Shown here: piece after piece, positions 31,952-38,821 of the stretch
How the letters are laid out: every line of letters begins with the position of its first letter
Numbering within the stretch: position 1 is the first letter of the stretch
Origin: Prauserella cavernicola
GTDB lineage: Bacteria > Actinomycetota > Actinomycetes > Mycobacteriales > Pseudonocardiaceae
Length of the DNA: 64,000 nucleotides
NCBI RefSeq assembly: GCF_016595675.1
Contig: NZ_JAENJH010000003.1
Location: forward strand, 845,517 to 909,516
Direction of reading: 5' to 3'
Notes under the pieces: generated by a model
The model's database searches: none
What the model was told of the DNA's origin: nothing
Seen by the model: the letters and a program-made list of their open reading frames with translations, nothing else
Program-made: the position numbers and the translations under genes

Positions 31952-32539
31952 TCAGCGCGGCGCGGCGGCCTGTCCTCCCGGCTGCGCGTGGACGACGAGC
32001 CCGTGGCGGGTGCCCTCGCGGTCGGTCACCTTCGCGGTGCGCCAGCCGCGGGGCACGTCCCCGGCGAGCAGCCGGTCCCGCGTGCGTGGCGCCTGCCTGG
32101 CGTGCCGCGAGAACGACCAGCCGAGCAACACCCTGCCTCGCCTGCGCTGTCCCGCGAGCGCCTCCTCGACCGTGCAGTCGATCCAGAGCAGGTGCAGCGG
32201 CCTCGACGTGAGCGTGCCCAGCGCGACGAACGCGAACCGGGCGATCGCCCCCGTGGCGGGGTCGTGCACCACGACGGGTCCTCTGGTGCGGGCGGCGACG
32301 AGCACGAGGGTCAGCAGGTGCAGCACGTGGACCAGCGGCCGGTACCAGGAGTAGGGCGTTCCAGCCGGGAACAGCCCTCTGAGCCGGGCTCGTTGCTGGT
32401 CGGTGTCGAGCACGGTCGCTGAGGGGAAGCTCTCGATGTTGCGCAGCAGCGTGCTCTTGCCCGCTCCTGGTAACCCTGCGACAACGAGCAGGCAGCGGTG
32501 TTCGACGTCCATGCGAAGCCGGTCCGGCGGTCGGGTCAT
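31952..32539 (-). CDS. P-loop kinase-like ATPase
   Basis: 195 residues with Walker A GLPGAGKST at 22-30, a likely Walker-B-type strand PLHLLWIDCT, and an Arg-rich segment (AGQRRRGR) that may be a lid. This is the layout of small nucleoside/Zeta-toxin-like kinases of the AAA_33 group, but no antitoxin gene is next to it. The ATG at 32539 is used; ATG at 32512 is an alternative. It follows the GNAT gene on the same strand, with a 20-bp perfect palindrome between. Substrate unknown. Confidence 0.72.
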   Translation of the reverse strand: MTRPPDRLRMDVEHRCLLVVAGLPGAGKSTLLRNIESFPSATVLDTDQQRARLRGLFPAGTPYSWYRPLVHVLHLLTLVLVAARTRGPVVVHDPATGAIARFAFVALGTLTSRPLHLLWIDCTVEEALAGQRRRGRVLLGWSFSRHARQAPRTRDRLLAGDVPRGWRTAKVTDREGTRHGLVVHAQPGGQAAAPR

Positions 32540-32569
32540 GCCTTCGCCAACGTCGGGGAGGGGCCAGGT

Positions 32570-32589
32570 CGTTCCGGAATTCCGGAACG
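32570..32589. promoter_or_regulatory. 20-bp perfect palindrome, possible operator
   Basis: CGTTCCGGAATTCCGGAACG is a gapless palindrome placed 31 bases upstream of the P-loop gene start and 29 bases after the GNAT stop. Its uninterrupted symmetry suits a dimeric repressor site better than an RNA hairpin. Function inferred only. Confidence 0.5.
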
Positions 32590-32617
32590 TTCCCGGCGAT
32601 CTGGGCGAACTCCCAGG

Positions 32618-33187
32618 TCAGTCTTCAAGAGGAAGCGCCCGGCCGAGGATCGCGAACGCGCGGGGGTCGCCCGCGAAGTAGTAGTCCCGCAACACGTCGG
32701 TGAAGCCGAGCCTGCGGTACAGCTTCCAGGCCCTGCTCGTGCCCTCGGGGGTGGAGAGCAGGACGTTGCGCTGCGGCACGCCGTCGACGAGGCCGCGCAG
32801 CAGGTCCTCACCGGTGCCCTTGCCCTGGCTCGCGGGCCGCACGTGGATCTCGGTGAGCTCGAAGTAGTCGCTCAGCCACGCGTCGGCGGCCTGGTCGCTC
32901 TCCCGGCCTGCCAGTCCCTTGCGCACCTGCTCGTGCCACCACTGGCCCGTGGTGCCCCGGTAGCCGTAGGCGAGCCCGACGAGGTGGTCGTCGGCGTCCA
33001 GCGCGGCCACGCAGCGCCAGCCCTCACGCAGCGCGTGGGTGAGCCACATGGGAGCGCGCTGCTCTGCGGTCCCCTGTGGGTAGTTCATCGCGGCGACGTA
33101 GAGGGCGAGCGCCTCGGGCAGCCTGGCCCTGAACTCGTCGCCGGTGAGTTCGGTGAGTTCGGTGTATCCGGTGGACATCCTGGTCAT
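32618..33187 (-). CDS. GNAT family N-acetyltransferase
   Basis: 189 residues. The acetyl-CoA motif A is recognisable as ELTEIHVRPASQGKGTGEDLLRG (Q-G-K-G-T-G pyrophosphate loop near residue 122), and motif B in AWKLYRRLGFTDV. The ATG at 33187 overlaps the YbaK-like stop (ATGA); an ATG three codons later is the alternative. Acceptor unknown. Confidence 0.87.
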   Translation of the reverse strand: MTRMSTGYTELTELTGDEFRARLPEALALYVAAMNYPQGTAEQRAPMWLTHALREGWRCVAALDADDHLVGLAYGYRGTTGQWWHEQVRKGLAGRESDQAADAWLSDYFELTEIHVRPASQGKGTGEDLLRGLVDGVPQRNVLLSTPEGTSRAWKLYRRLGFTDVLRDYYFAGDPRAFAILGRALPLED

Positions 33188-33702
33188 GACCGTACGTCCT
33201 GCCCCGTCACATCGGCGGCTCGGCCTCCGGTGACGGCGAGCAGGTCCTCGAACGTCGTCGGGTACACGGACTTGGGGTGTCCCGCGGCCGCCCACACCAC
33301 GTCGTACTCGCGCAGTGCGGTGTCGACGAGCGTGATCAGCCTGCCCGGGTGCCCGACCGGTGCGACGCCGCCGATCGTCTGCCCGGTGTGCTCCTTGACG
33401 AAGGCCGGCTCGGCCTTGCCGACCTTCGTCGCACCGGCGAGCGCCGCCAGCGTGGCGGTGTCGGCGCGGTGCGCGCCCGAGGTCAGGGCGAGCAGGGGCG
33501 CGTCGGGTGCGTCGTCGAACGAGGCGCGGAACACGAGACTGTTGGCGATCGCGCCCACCTCGACGCCCAGTGCCTCGGCCGCCTGCGGTGCCGTTCGCAC
33601 GTCGGCGGGCAGGATCACGATCCCGTTGGCCGCGGCGTCCTGGCCCGCTTCGGTGAGAGCGGTCGCGACCTTGGCGATCGCAGGATGGTCGAGGGTGCTC
33701 AT
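33184..33702 (-). CDS. YbaK/EbsC-family aminoacyl-tRNA deacylase
   Basis: 172 residues of the YbaK/ProX editing-domain family, which hydrolyses mischarged tRNA such as Cys-tRNAPro or Ala-tRNAPro. The family lysine appears in GATKVGKAEPAFVK and the GG-x-P-VGHP loop in TIGGVAPVGHPG. First gene of a two-gene unit with the GNAT gene. ATG start; upstream is the intergenic region shared with the SOS-box gene. Confidence 0.88.
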   Translation of the reverse strand: MSTLDHPAIAKVATALTEAGQDAAANGIVILPADVRTAPQAAEALGVEVGAIANSLVFRASFDDAPDAPLLALTSGAHRADTATLAALAGATKVGKAEPAFVKEHTGQTIGGVAPVGHPGRLITLVDTALREYDVVWAAAGHPKSVYPTTFEDLLAVTGGRAADVTGQDVRS

Positions 33703-33807
33703 ACACGTATGAGATCACGGGAACGTGCTCAGGTGCGACGCAGCTCGCCACGCGACCACCCCACCTGGGCTTGAGCCACCGGCACCCGCGAGCTACTGTG
33801 GAGGAGT

Positions 33808-33823
33808 TCGAACATACGTTCGA
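33808..33823. promoter_or_regulatory. LexA-binding site (SOS box)
   Basis: TCGAACATACGTTCGA matches the actinobacterial SOS consensus TCGAAC-N4-GTTCGA with no mismatch and perfect dyad symmetry. It lies 111 bases ahead of the HEPN gene start and 105 bases from the YbaK start. The recA promoter in this window carries the same motif, supporting the call. Confidence 0.85.
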
Positions 33824-33934
33824 CATCCCGGTGGAGCGCTCTCCGGTCGGTCCCGGCGCGTGGGTGGGGGAAGCATCTGCGCGCCGGGGCCCTTGTCCGG
33901 CGCTTCATCTCGGTTCGAGAAAGGGAGGTGGGCC

Positions 33935-34456
33935 GTGTCCGTCACCCACGCGTCGCGGAGTGGCCCAGTGCCGCGCACGGGCTCGGAGCAGCCCGCGCTG
34001 CCGTTCGAGCTGCGACCGCCCGTCACCCCGGCGGCGATGTCCTTGCTCGCGCAGGCCAGGCACGGGCTCGCCGAGGCCGGTGCCGAGACCGATCCGGTCG
34101 GACGGTTCACCGGCTCGTACCTGTCCGCGCTGCGGGCCGCCGCTGCGATCCTCGCCGCACGCGGACGTCCGCACCGGGGCAGGGCGAAACCGGAGAGCGG
34201 GTGGACCCTGCTCGAGGGCACGGTGCCCGAGCTGCGGCAGTGGGCGGTGTTCTTCGCGGGACACTCGGCCAGGCACGCCGCGGCGCAGGCCGGTGTCACG
34301 CGGCGGATCACCGCCGAGCTCGCGGAGGAACTGCACGCACAGGCCGGTCAGTTCGTGGCGATCGCGGGCCGGGTGGTGCACGGGCACCCGGTCGAGTTCG
34401 AGCGCGTGCGTCAGTGCGGTGCCCGGCCGCTCGCGCACCGGCGACGGAGCAGGTGA
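33935..34456 (+). CDS. SAV_6107-type HEPN domain protein
   Basis: 173 residues, mostly helical, resembling the SAV_6107 HEPN family: a first helix LLAQARHGLAEAGAETDPVGR, then YLSALRAAAAILAARGRP, then a helix around LEGTVPELRQWAVFFAG. A canonical RNase R-x4-6-H motif is not evident. The GTG at 33935 is chosen because GGGAGG lies 6 bases upstream; the same frame is open further upstream but crosses the SOS box. Downstream gene overlaps by one base. Regulation by LexA is likely from the upstream site; biochemical role unknown. Confidence 0.78.
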   Translation: MSVTHASRSGPVPRTGSEQPALPFELRPPVTPAAMSLLAQARHGLAEAGAETDPVGRFTGSYLSALRAAAAILAARGRPHRGRAKPESGWTLLEGTVPELRQWAVFFAGHSARHAAAQAGVTRRITAELAEELHAQAGQFVAIAGRVVHGHPVEFERVRQCGARPLAHRRRSR

Positions 34457-35220
34457 TGCCGGGGCAGGCGCTCATCGACCACGGCAGGCTGTTGCAGGCG
34501 ATGGGCCACGAGGTCGAGCTGCTCGTCGAGGCGGCACGCGCGGTGCCGCACGACGTCCCGGTGCGGATGAGTCCGGGGTGGACGGTCGGTGAGGTGGTCC
34601 GGCACGTGGGCAGCGTGCACCGGGTGGTACTGGGCTGGCTGGCAGAGGGGCGGCGGCCCCGGGAGTGGCAACGCGACCCTGCTCCGGGGCAGTCCGTCGA
34701 GAGCTATCTGCGAGAGGGCTTCGTCGACCTTTCCGAGGTGCTGGAGTGGCACGATCCCGGTGAGCGTGCGGCCACCTGGTGGCCCGCCGACCCGACGTAC
34801 GGGTTCTGGTGCCGCCGGATGGCGCACGAGACCACCATCCACCGCGTCGATGTCGAGGACGCCGCGGGATTTCCGCCGTCCGCGATCGACGACGACATCG
34901 CGCTGGACGGGGTGGACGAGGCGCTGGCGGTGTGGTTCGGCCACCGGCTCGCGATGCTCGGCCTCAGTGGGACCAGGGAGAGCTCGGTCGGGGTGCGCAC
35001 CGGCGGCCACAGCTGGATCGCCAGGGCGGGGTCCGCCGAGACTGTCGCGTGGCGATGCTCCGACGCCGAGGCGCGTGGCGCGGGCGCGGTGGTCTCCGCC
35101 TCGCCGGTCGAGACGTACCTGTGGCTGTGGGGCAGGCAGCGGGTGGGCGCGGTGCGCGTCGAGGGCGACGAGGACGCGGCGGGACAGTTGTGGGCGCTGC
35201 TGCGGCTGGCGACGCGATGA
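34456..35220 (+). CDS. Mycothiol-dependent maleylpyruvate isomerase family protein
   Basis: 254 residues. The N-terminal DinB-like four-helix domain carries the metal/mycothiol pattern (GWTVGEVVRHVGSVHRVVLG near residue 41, MAHETTIHRVDVEDAAG near residue 123), followed by the MDMPI C-terminal domain. Proteins of this family use mycothiol in isomerisation or S-transfer; substrate here unknown. The ATG overlaps the HEPN stop (TGATG; a GTG one codon earlier is also possible), so the two are translationally coupled and should share SOS control. Confidence 0.85.
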   Translation: MPGQALIDHGRLLQAMGHEVELLVEAARAVPHDVPVRMSPGWTVGEVVRHVGSVHRVVLGWLAEGRRPREWQRDPAPGQSVESYLREGFVDLSEVLEWHDPGERAATWWPADPTYGFWCRRMAHETTIHRVDVEDAAGFPPSAIDDDIALDGVDEALAVWFGHRLAMLGLSGTRESSVGVRTGGHSWIARAGSAETVAWRCSDAEARGAGAVVSASPVETYLWLWGRQRVGAVRVEGDEDAAGQLWALLRLATR

Positions 35221-35271
35221 CGGGTTTGTGGGGAAGCAACATCCGTCCGCGTAGGCCACTAGATTGCGACC

Positions 35272-36081
35272 ATGACCACTCGTCTCGCGCACGTCGTCGT
35301 CGACGCGCAGGAGCCGTCTCTCGTGGCGGAGTTCTGGGCCGGGTTGCTCGGCTGGGAGGTGGTACCCGGAGCCGGTGAGGGTGGTGTCGCGGGTGCCGTG
35401 ACCGTGAGCGCGCCGGAGCCGGAGAACAGTCCGCTGTCGTTGGTCCTTGTGCCCGCTCCCGGGCACAAGGAAGCGAAGAACCGCATCCACTTGGACCTGG
35501 CCTCCGCCACCGTCGAACAGCAGCGGTCCATCGTGGACGAGGCGCGCGCTCGCGGTGCGTCGTCCGTCGACATCGGACAGAGCGATGACCTGCCGTGGGT
35601 GGTGCTCGCCGATCCCGAGGGCAACGAGTTCTGTGTGCTGGAGCCCCGGGCGGAGTACGCCGGCATCGGGGCGCTGGCGGCCGTCGTGGTCGACGTGACC
35701 GATCCGGAGGTGCTGGCACCGTTCTGGTCGGCGGCGTCGGGCTGGGACGTCGTCCGGCAGCAGGAGGACTTCGTGAGCCTGCGCGCGCCGGAGCAGGCGG
35801 GGCCGTGGCTGGAGTTGCTGCGTGTTCCCGGCTCGAAAAACACGGTCAACCGGTGGCGTCTCGATGTCGCGGTGTACGACACCGTGACGGGTGCCGGTAT
35901 CGACGCTCCGGCGGAGGGCGAGGGAGACCTGGTGCTGGCGCATGAGGTGCGGCGCCTGTCGGAAGCGGGCGCCGTGCCGGTGACGCTGGCGGCCCCCGCG
36001 ACCGGTGTCCGGTATCGGCTGCTCGCCGACCCGGACGGCAACGAGTTCGGGGTGCTCGCCCTGTCCACCGGCCCGGTGTGA
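35272..36081 (+). CDS. VOC-superfamily protein with two glyoxalase-like domains
   Basis: 269 residues made of two tandem glyoxalase/bleomycin-resistance-type modules (about 1-130 and 135-265). Each starts with a short beta-alpha unit and ends with ADPEGNEFCVLE or ADPDGNEFGVLA, carrying the C-terminal metal-ligand glutamate. Internal symmetry implies a monomer equivalent of the usual dimer. Function not assignable (dioxygenase-, lyase- or antibiotic-binding-like are all possible). ATG start, 51 bases after the MDMPI-type gene on the same strand. Confidence 0.87.
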   Translation: MTTRLAHVVVDAQEPSLVAEFWAGLLGWEVVPGAGEGGVAGAVTVSAPEPENSPLSLVLVPAPGHKEAKNRIHLDLASATVEQQRSIVDEARARGASSVDIGQSDDLPWVVLADPEGNEFCVLEPRAEYAGIGALAAVVVDVTDPEVLAPFWSAASGWDVVRQQEDFVSLRAPEQAGPWLELLRVPGSKNTVNRWRLDVAVYDTVTGAGIDAPAEGEGDLVLAHEVRRLSEAGAVPVTLAAPATGVRYRLLADPDGNEFGVLALSTGPV

Positions 36082-36137
36082 TCATGCGACGCCGCGCCGC
36101 CCGGGAGCGCGACGGTCGCGGCGCGCGTGTTGCGGTG

Positions 36138-36160
36138 GCGTTGCGAGACCGCCGCAACGC
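36138..36160 (+). promoter_or_regulatory. Small hairpin between VOC and ACT-GNAT genes
   Basis: GCGTTGCG (36138-36145) and CGCAACGC (36153-36160) are perfect 8-bp arms with a 7-base loop. It may be the terminator of the VOC gene or a leader structure of the next one; no T-tract follows. Confidence 0.35.
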
Positions 36161-36219
36161 TGACCTGCGCGCAACACCTCCGCCGCCGGCCCGCAACGGG
36201 AAGCCGGGACGGTGAGGTC

Positions 36220-37332
36220 ATGGACAGTCGTCGTGTTCGGGCCACCGCGCCTTCGGACCTACCCCGCCACTGGCTGGACGACGTGCCCGCGGGCGGTGCC
36301 CACGCGGCGACGTGGCGTCTGCGCGTCCGGATGGCCGACCGGCCGGGAACGCTGGCCAGGGTCGCGATCCGGCTCGCCGATCTCGAGTGCAACATCCTCG
36401 GACTGGCCGTGCTGCCGGTGCCGGGCGGCGTGCTCGACGAGATCGTGATCCGCCCGGCGACCGGACTGAGCAGGGCGCAGCTGGTGCGGGCCGTCGAGGA
36501 GGAGGACTGTGAGTGCCTCGGCGTCACCGATGCGGACGTGCGTGAGCTCGTCGACTCGTCGGCGGCCGGTCTCGCCGCGGCCGGACGAGTGGTGGCCGAC
36601 CCGGACGCGCTCGCCGACGCGGTGCGCGACGTCCTCGCCGCGGACCTGGTCACCGTCGTCCCCTCGGCGGAGGCCAATCCCGCTCGCACCGAGGGAGGTC
36701 ATCGGGCGACCTTCGCCACGGGTGAGGGGCAGGTGCTGGTCGCGCGGCGGTTGTGGGCGCCGTTTCTGCGTCAGGAGCTCGCCCGGGCCGAAGCTCTGCT
36801 CGGTCTGCTCGCGGCGGTCGAGGCCAATGTCTCCGGACCGACGATCGCGACGTGTGCCGACGGGGCCACCGTCGTGCTGCGCGAGGCACGACCCGCCGAT
36901 GCCAGGGCCCTGTCGGCGTTGCACGGCAGATGCTCGACGCGGACGCTCTTCCGTCGCTACGGCATCGAGGAACGGACGGTGCCGCGCCCGCAGCTGCACC
37001 GGCTGCTGGTTCCACCACGCGGGATCAGCGTCGTCGCGGTCTGCGGCCGCGATGTCGTGGCGCTGGGCAGGCTGATCCCCGAGCCCGGTGGCGAGGTCGT
37101 GGACGCCGCCGAGGTGTCCGTGCTCGTCGAGGACGCCTGGCAGCGCAACGGACTCGGTACCGCGATGCTGCGCAGGCTGGCGGTACTGGCCGCCGCCCGC
37201 GGCCATCGCGAGCTCGTCGCCCGGTGTTCGGCCGAGAACGACGAGATCCGCAGGACGGCCCTGCGGGCGGGACTCTCGCCCGCGCCGGACCCCGGTGAGC
37301 AGGGCGTCCTGCGAATCGGTCTGCGACCGTAG
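36220..37332 (+). CDS. ACT domain-GNAT acetyltransferase fusion
   Basis: 370 residues. An ACT-type fold occupies about 30-100 (RLRVRMADRPGTLARVAIRL with the conserved Gly of the ligand-binding turn). A central helical region follows, then a C-terminal GNAT domain (about 215-345) with acetyl-CoA motif DAWQRNGLGTAMLRRLAVLA. ACT domains normally sense amino acids, so ligand-controlled protein or small-molecule acetylation is likely; this resembles amino-acid-regulated lysine acetyltransferases of actinobacteria. The ATG at 36220 has GGTGAGG close upstream. Its stop is 1 base short of the convergent M15-like gene stop. Confidence 0.82.
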   Translation: MDSRRVRATAPSDLPRHWLDDVPAGGAHAATWRLRVRMADRPGTLARVAIRLADLECNILGLAVLPVPGGVLDEIVIRPATGLSRAQLVRAVEEEDCECLGVTDADVRELVDSSAAGLAAAGRVVADPDALADAVRDVLAADLVTVVPSAEANPARTEGGHRATFATGEGQVLVARRLWAPFLRQELARAEALLGLLAAVEANVSGPTIATCADGATVVLREARPADARALSALHGRCSTRTLFRRYGIEERTVPRPQLHRLLVPPRGISVVAVCGRDVVALGRLIPEPGGEVVDAAEVSVLVEDAWQRNGLGTAMLRRLAVLAAARGHRELVARCSAENDEIRRTALRAGLSPAPDPGEQGVLRIGLRP

Positions 37333-37333
37333 G

Positions 37334-38026
37334 TCAGCAGGTGACGGACACGTCGGCGCTCGCGTCGAACGAGACGTGCACGTGGTCGTAGTGGTTCGCG
37401 GTCGCGCTGCCGCGGTCCTCCATCATCGACCAGCCGCTGCCGTCGTTGTACTGCTGCGACCAGATCACGTAGGAAACGCCGAATTCGTCCTGGTTGGCCA
37501 GAACGTACTCGGCCAGCTGGTCACCCGTTTCCGAGCCGACCATGAAATCGAGTGCGAGTCCGGAAGGATGATCACTCGCGCCGGAACGGCTGCCGATTCC
37601 GCCGACGGAATCAACAGCGAATTTCGTCAGAACGTGATTGCCCACTTGCGCAACGTGAGATTGCGTTCCTTCGAGTTCTGCTGAGCAGGACTCGGGCGGG
37701 GGCGGCGGGGGAGGCGGAGGCGGGGGAGGAGGTTCCTCGCTGGAGCTCTCGGTGGTGGTCGTGGTGGTCGACGTCGGGGGAGGCGTCGTGGTGGTGGTGG
37801 TCGTCGTGGGCGGTGGAGTGGTCGTGGTCGGGGAGGGCTTCACGATCCGGTGTTGCTGGGTGGGTCCCGCTGAGGCCGCGAGCGCCGCACCACCGTTGTG
37901 CGGCTCGTTGTTCCACGCTTCACTCGTGAACCACACGGTGCCTGCGAGCATGCCCGCTGCGGTGATCCCTAACGCGGTCGGTTTGGCCCAGGAGGTCGAT
38001 CTTTTCGCACGATGTCGGCCGGCCAT
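37334..38026 (-). CDS. Exported M15-like (ARB_07466-type) domain protein with Thr/Pro linker
   Basis: 230 residues. A basic N-terminus (GRHRAKRSTSWAK) and one hydrophobic helix (about 18-34) look like a signal anchor. Residues about 60-113 are a low-complexity linker with poly-Thr runs and a 13-residue poly-Pro run, suited to crossing the cell wall. The C-terminal domain (about 115-230) has SDHPSGLALDF and HYDHVHV, matching the SxHxxGxAxD and HxH zinc motifs of M15/VanY-like peptidases. Likely a peptidoglycan-directed protein; enzymatic activity unproven. GAGGA precedes the ATG. Confidence 0.75.
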   Translation of the reverse strand: MAGRHRAKRSTSWAKPTALGITAAGMLAGTVWFTSEAWNNEPHNGGAALAASAGPTQQHRIVKPSPTTTTPPPTTTTTTTTPPPTSTTTTTTESSSEEPPPPPPPPPPPPPESCSAELEGTQSHVAQVGNHVLTKFAVDSVGGIGSRSGASDHPSGLALDFMVGSETGDQLAEYVLANQDEFGVSYVIWSQQYNDGSGWSMMEDRGSATANHYDHVHVSFDASADVSVTC

Positions 38027-38275
38027 TTCTGTCCTCGAAGAATCGATTACGGGGAGAGCTCGGCCAGATTACGAACCGACAACGGCGAAAGTCACGAACG
38101 AGTGGCGATGGACACACAGGGTTGGACGCAACCTGGTTCGACCACGGTGACAGTTAGCCCGCCCGGCGGTACCGCGCGGCGCTGGACCAGACCTGGGACG
38201 TCTACACCGATTGCGGACGGTCAACAGCGGGTGCCGCTACGTCGCCGTAACGGAGGAACGGAGTTCAGCGATGGC

Positions 38276-38776
38276 TCAGCGCGACCAGAACCAGTCGCGC
38301 TGACGGGCTTCCCGCAGCGCCTGACGGCGCTGATCCTTGTCGAGCCGATCGAGATACAGCATCCCGTCGAGGTGGTCGGTCTCGTGCTGCAGGCACTGCG
38401 CCATCAGATCGTCGCCCTCGACCGTCACCGGCTCGTTGCGCACGTCCACGCCCCGGACCACGGCATAGGAGGCCCTCACCGTGGTGAACCACAGCTCCGG
38501 CACCGACAGGCACCCCTCGGTGAACTCCTGGGTCTCCTTCGAGAGCTCCACGATCTCCGGGTTGAGCACGTAACCGAGCTCGCCCTTGACGTTGTAGCTG
38601 AAGGCGCGCAGGCTCACGCCGATCTGCGGCGCGGCGAGACCCGCCCTGCCCGGCATCTCCACGGTCTCCAGCAGGTCGTCGACCAGAGCCCGCACCGACG
38701 CGTCGAACCGGGTCACCGGGTCGGCCTTCGTCTTCAGCACCGGGTCACCGAAATAGCGCAGGTCGCGCACGGCCAT
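38276..38776 (-). CDS. def: Peptide deformylase
   Basis: Removes the formyl group from nascent N-termini. 166 residues with all metal ligands: Cys89 in EGCLSVP, and His131 and His135 in QHETDHLDG with catalytic Glu132. Motif 1 reads [10 protein letters not shown], with Arg where the consensus first Gly of GxGLAAxQ lies. Start ATG 38776 has AAAGGA 8 bases upstream. It lies 45 bases after lhr on the same strand and may be cotranscribed. Because the motif 1 change is unusual it may be the secondary Def of the organism. Confidence 0.94.
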   Translation of the reverse strand: MAVRDLRYFGDPVLKTKADPVTRFDASVRALVDDLLETVEMPGRAGLAAPQIGVSLRAFSYNVKGELGYVLNPEIVELSKETQEFTEGCLSVPELWFTTVRASYAVVRGVDVRNEPVTVEGDDLMAQCLQHETDHLDGMLYLDRLDKDQRRQALREARQRDWFWSR

Positions 38777-38821
38777 GGTCGAGGTCCTTTCGCAGTTCGC
38801 CGTGCAGCTTAGAAGTCCGGG

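Noticed and set aside
31952..32539. Zeta toxin of a toxin-antitoxin pair
   Set aside because: Only the P-loop kinase fold fits. There is no epsilon-type antitoxin gene beside it and the neighbours are metabolic.
38027..38275. c-di-AMP (ydaO-type) riboswitch ahead of the exported M15-like gene
   Set aside because: This riboswitch class often precedes actinobacterial wall hydrolases, but its conserved core was not found in the 249-base leader. The gap shows no other clear structure.
38271..38303. Ten-codon plus-strand frame starting MAQRDQ with a GGAGG-like site upstream
   Set aside because: Too short, antisense to the end of def, and the upstream match is common in GC-rich DNA.
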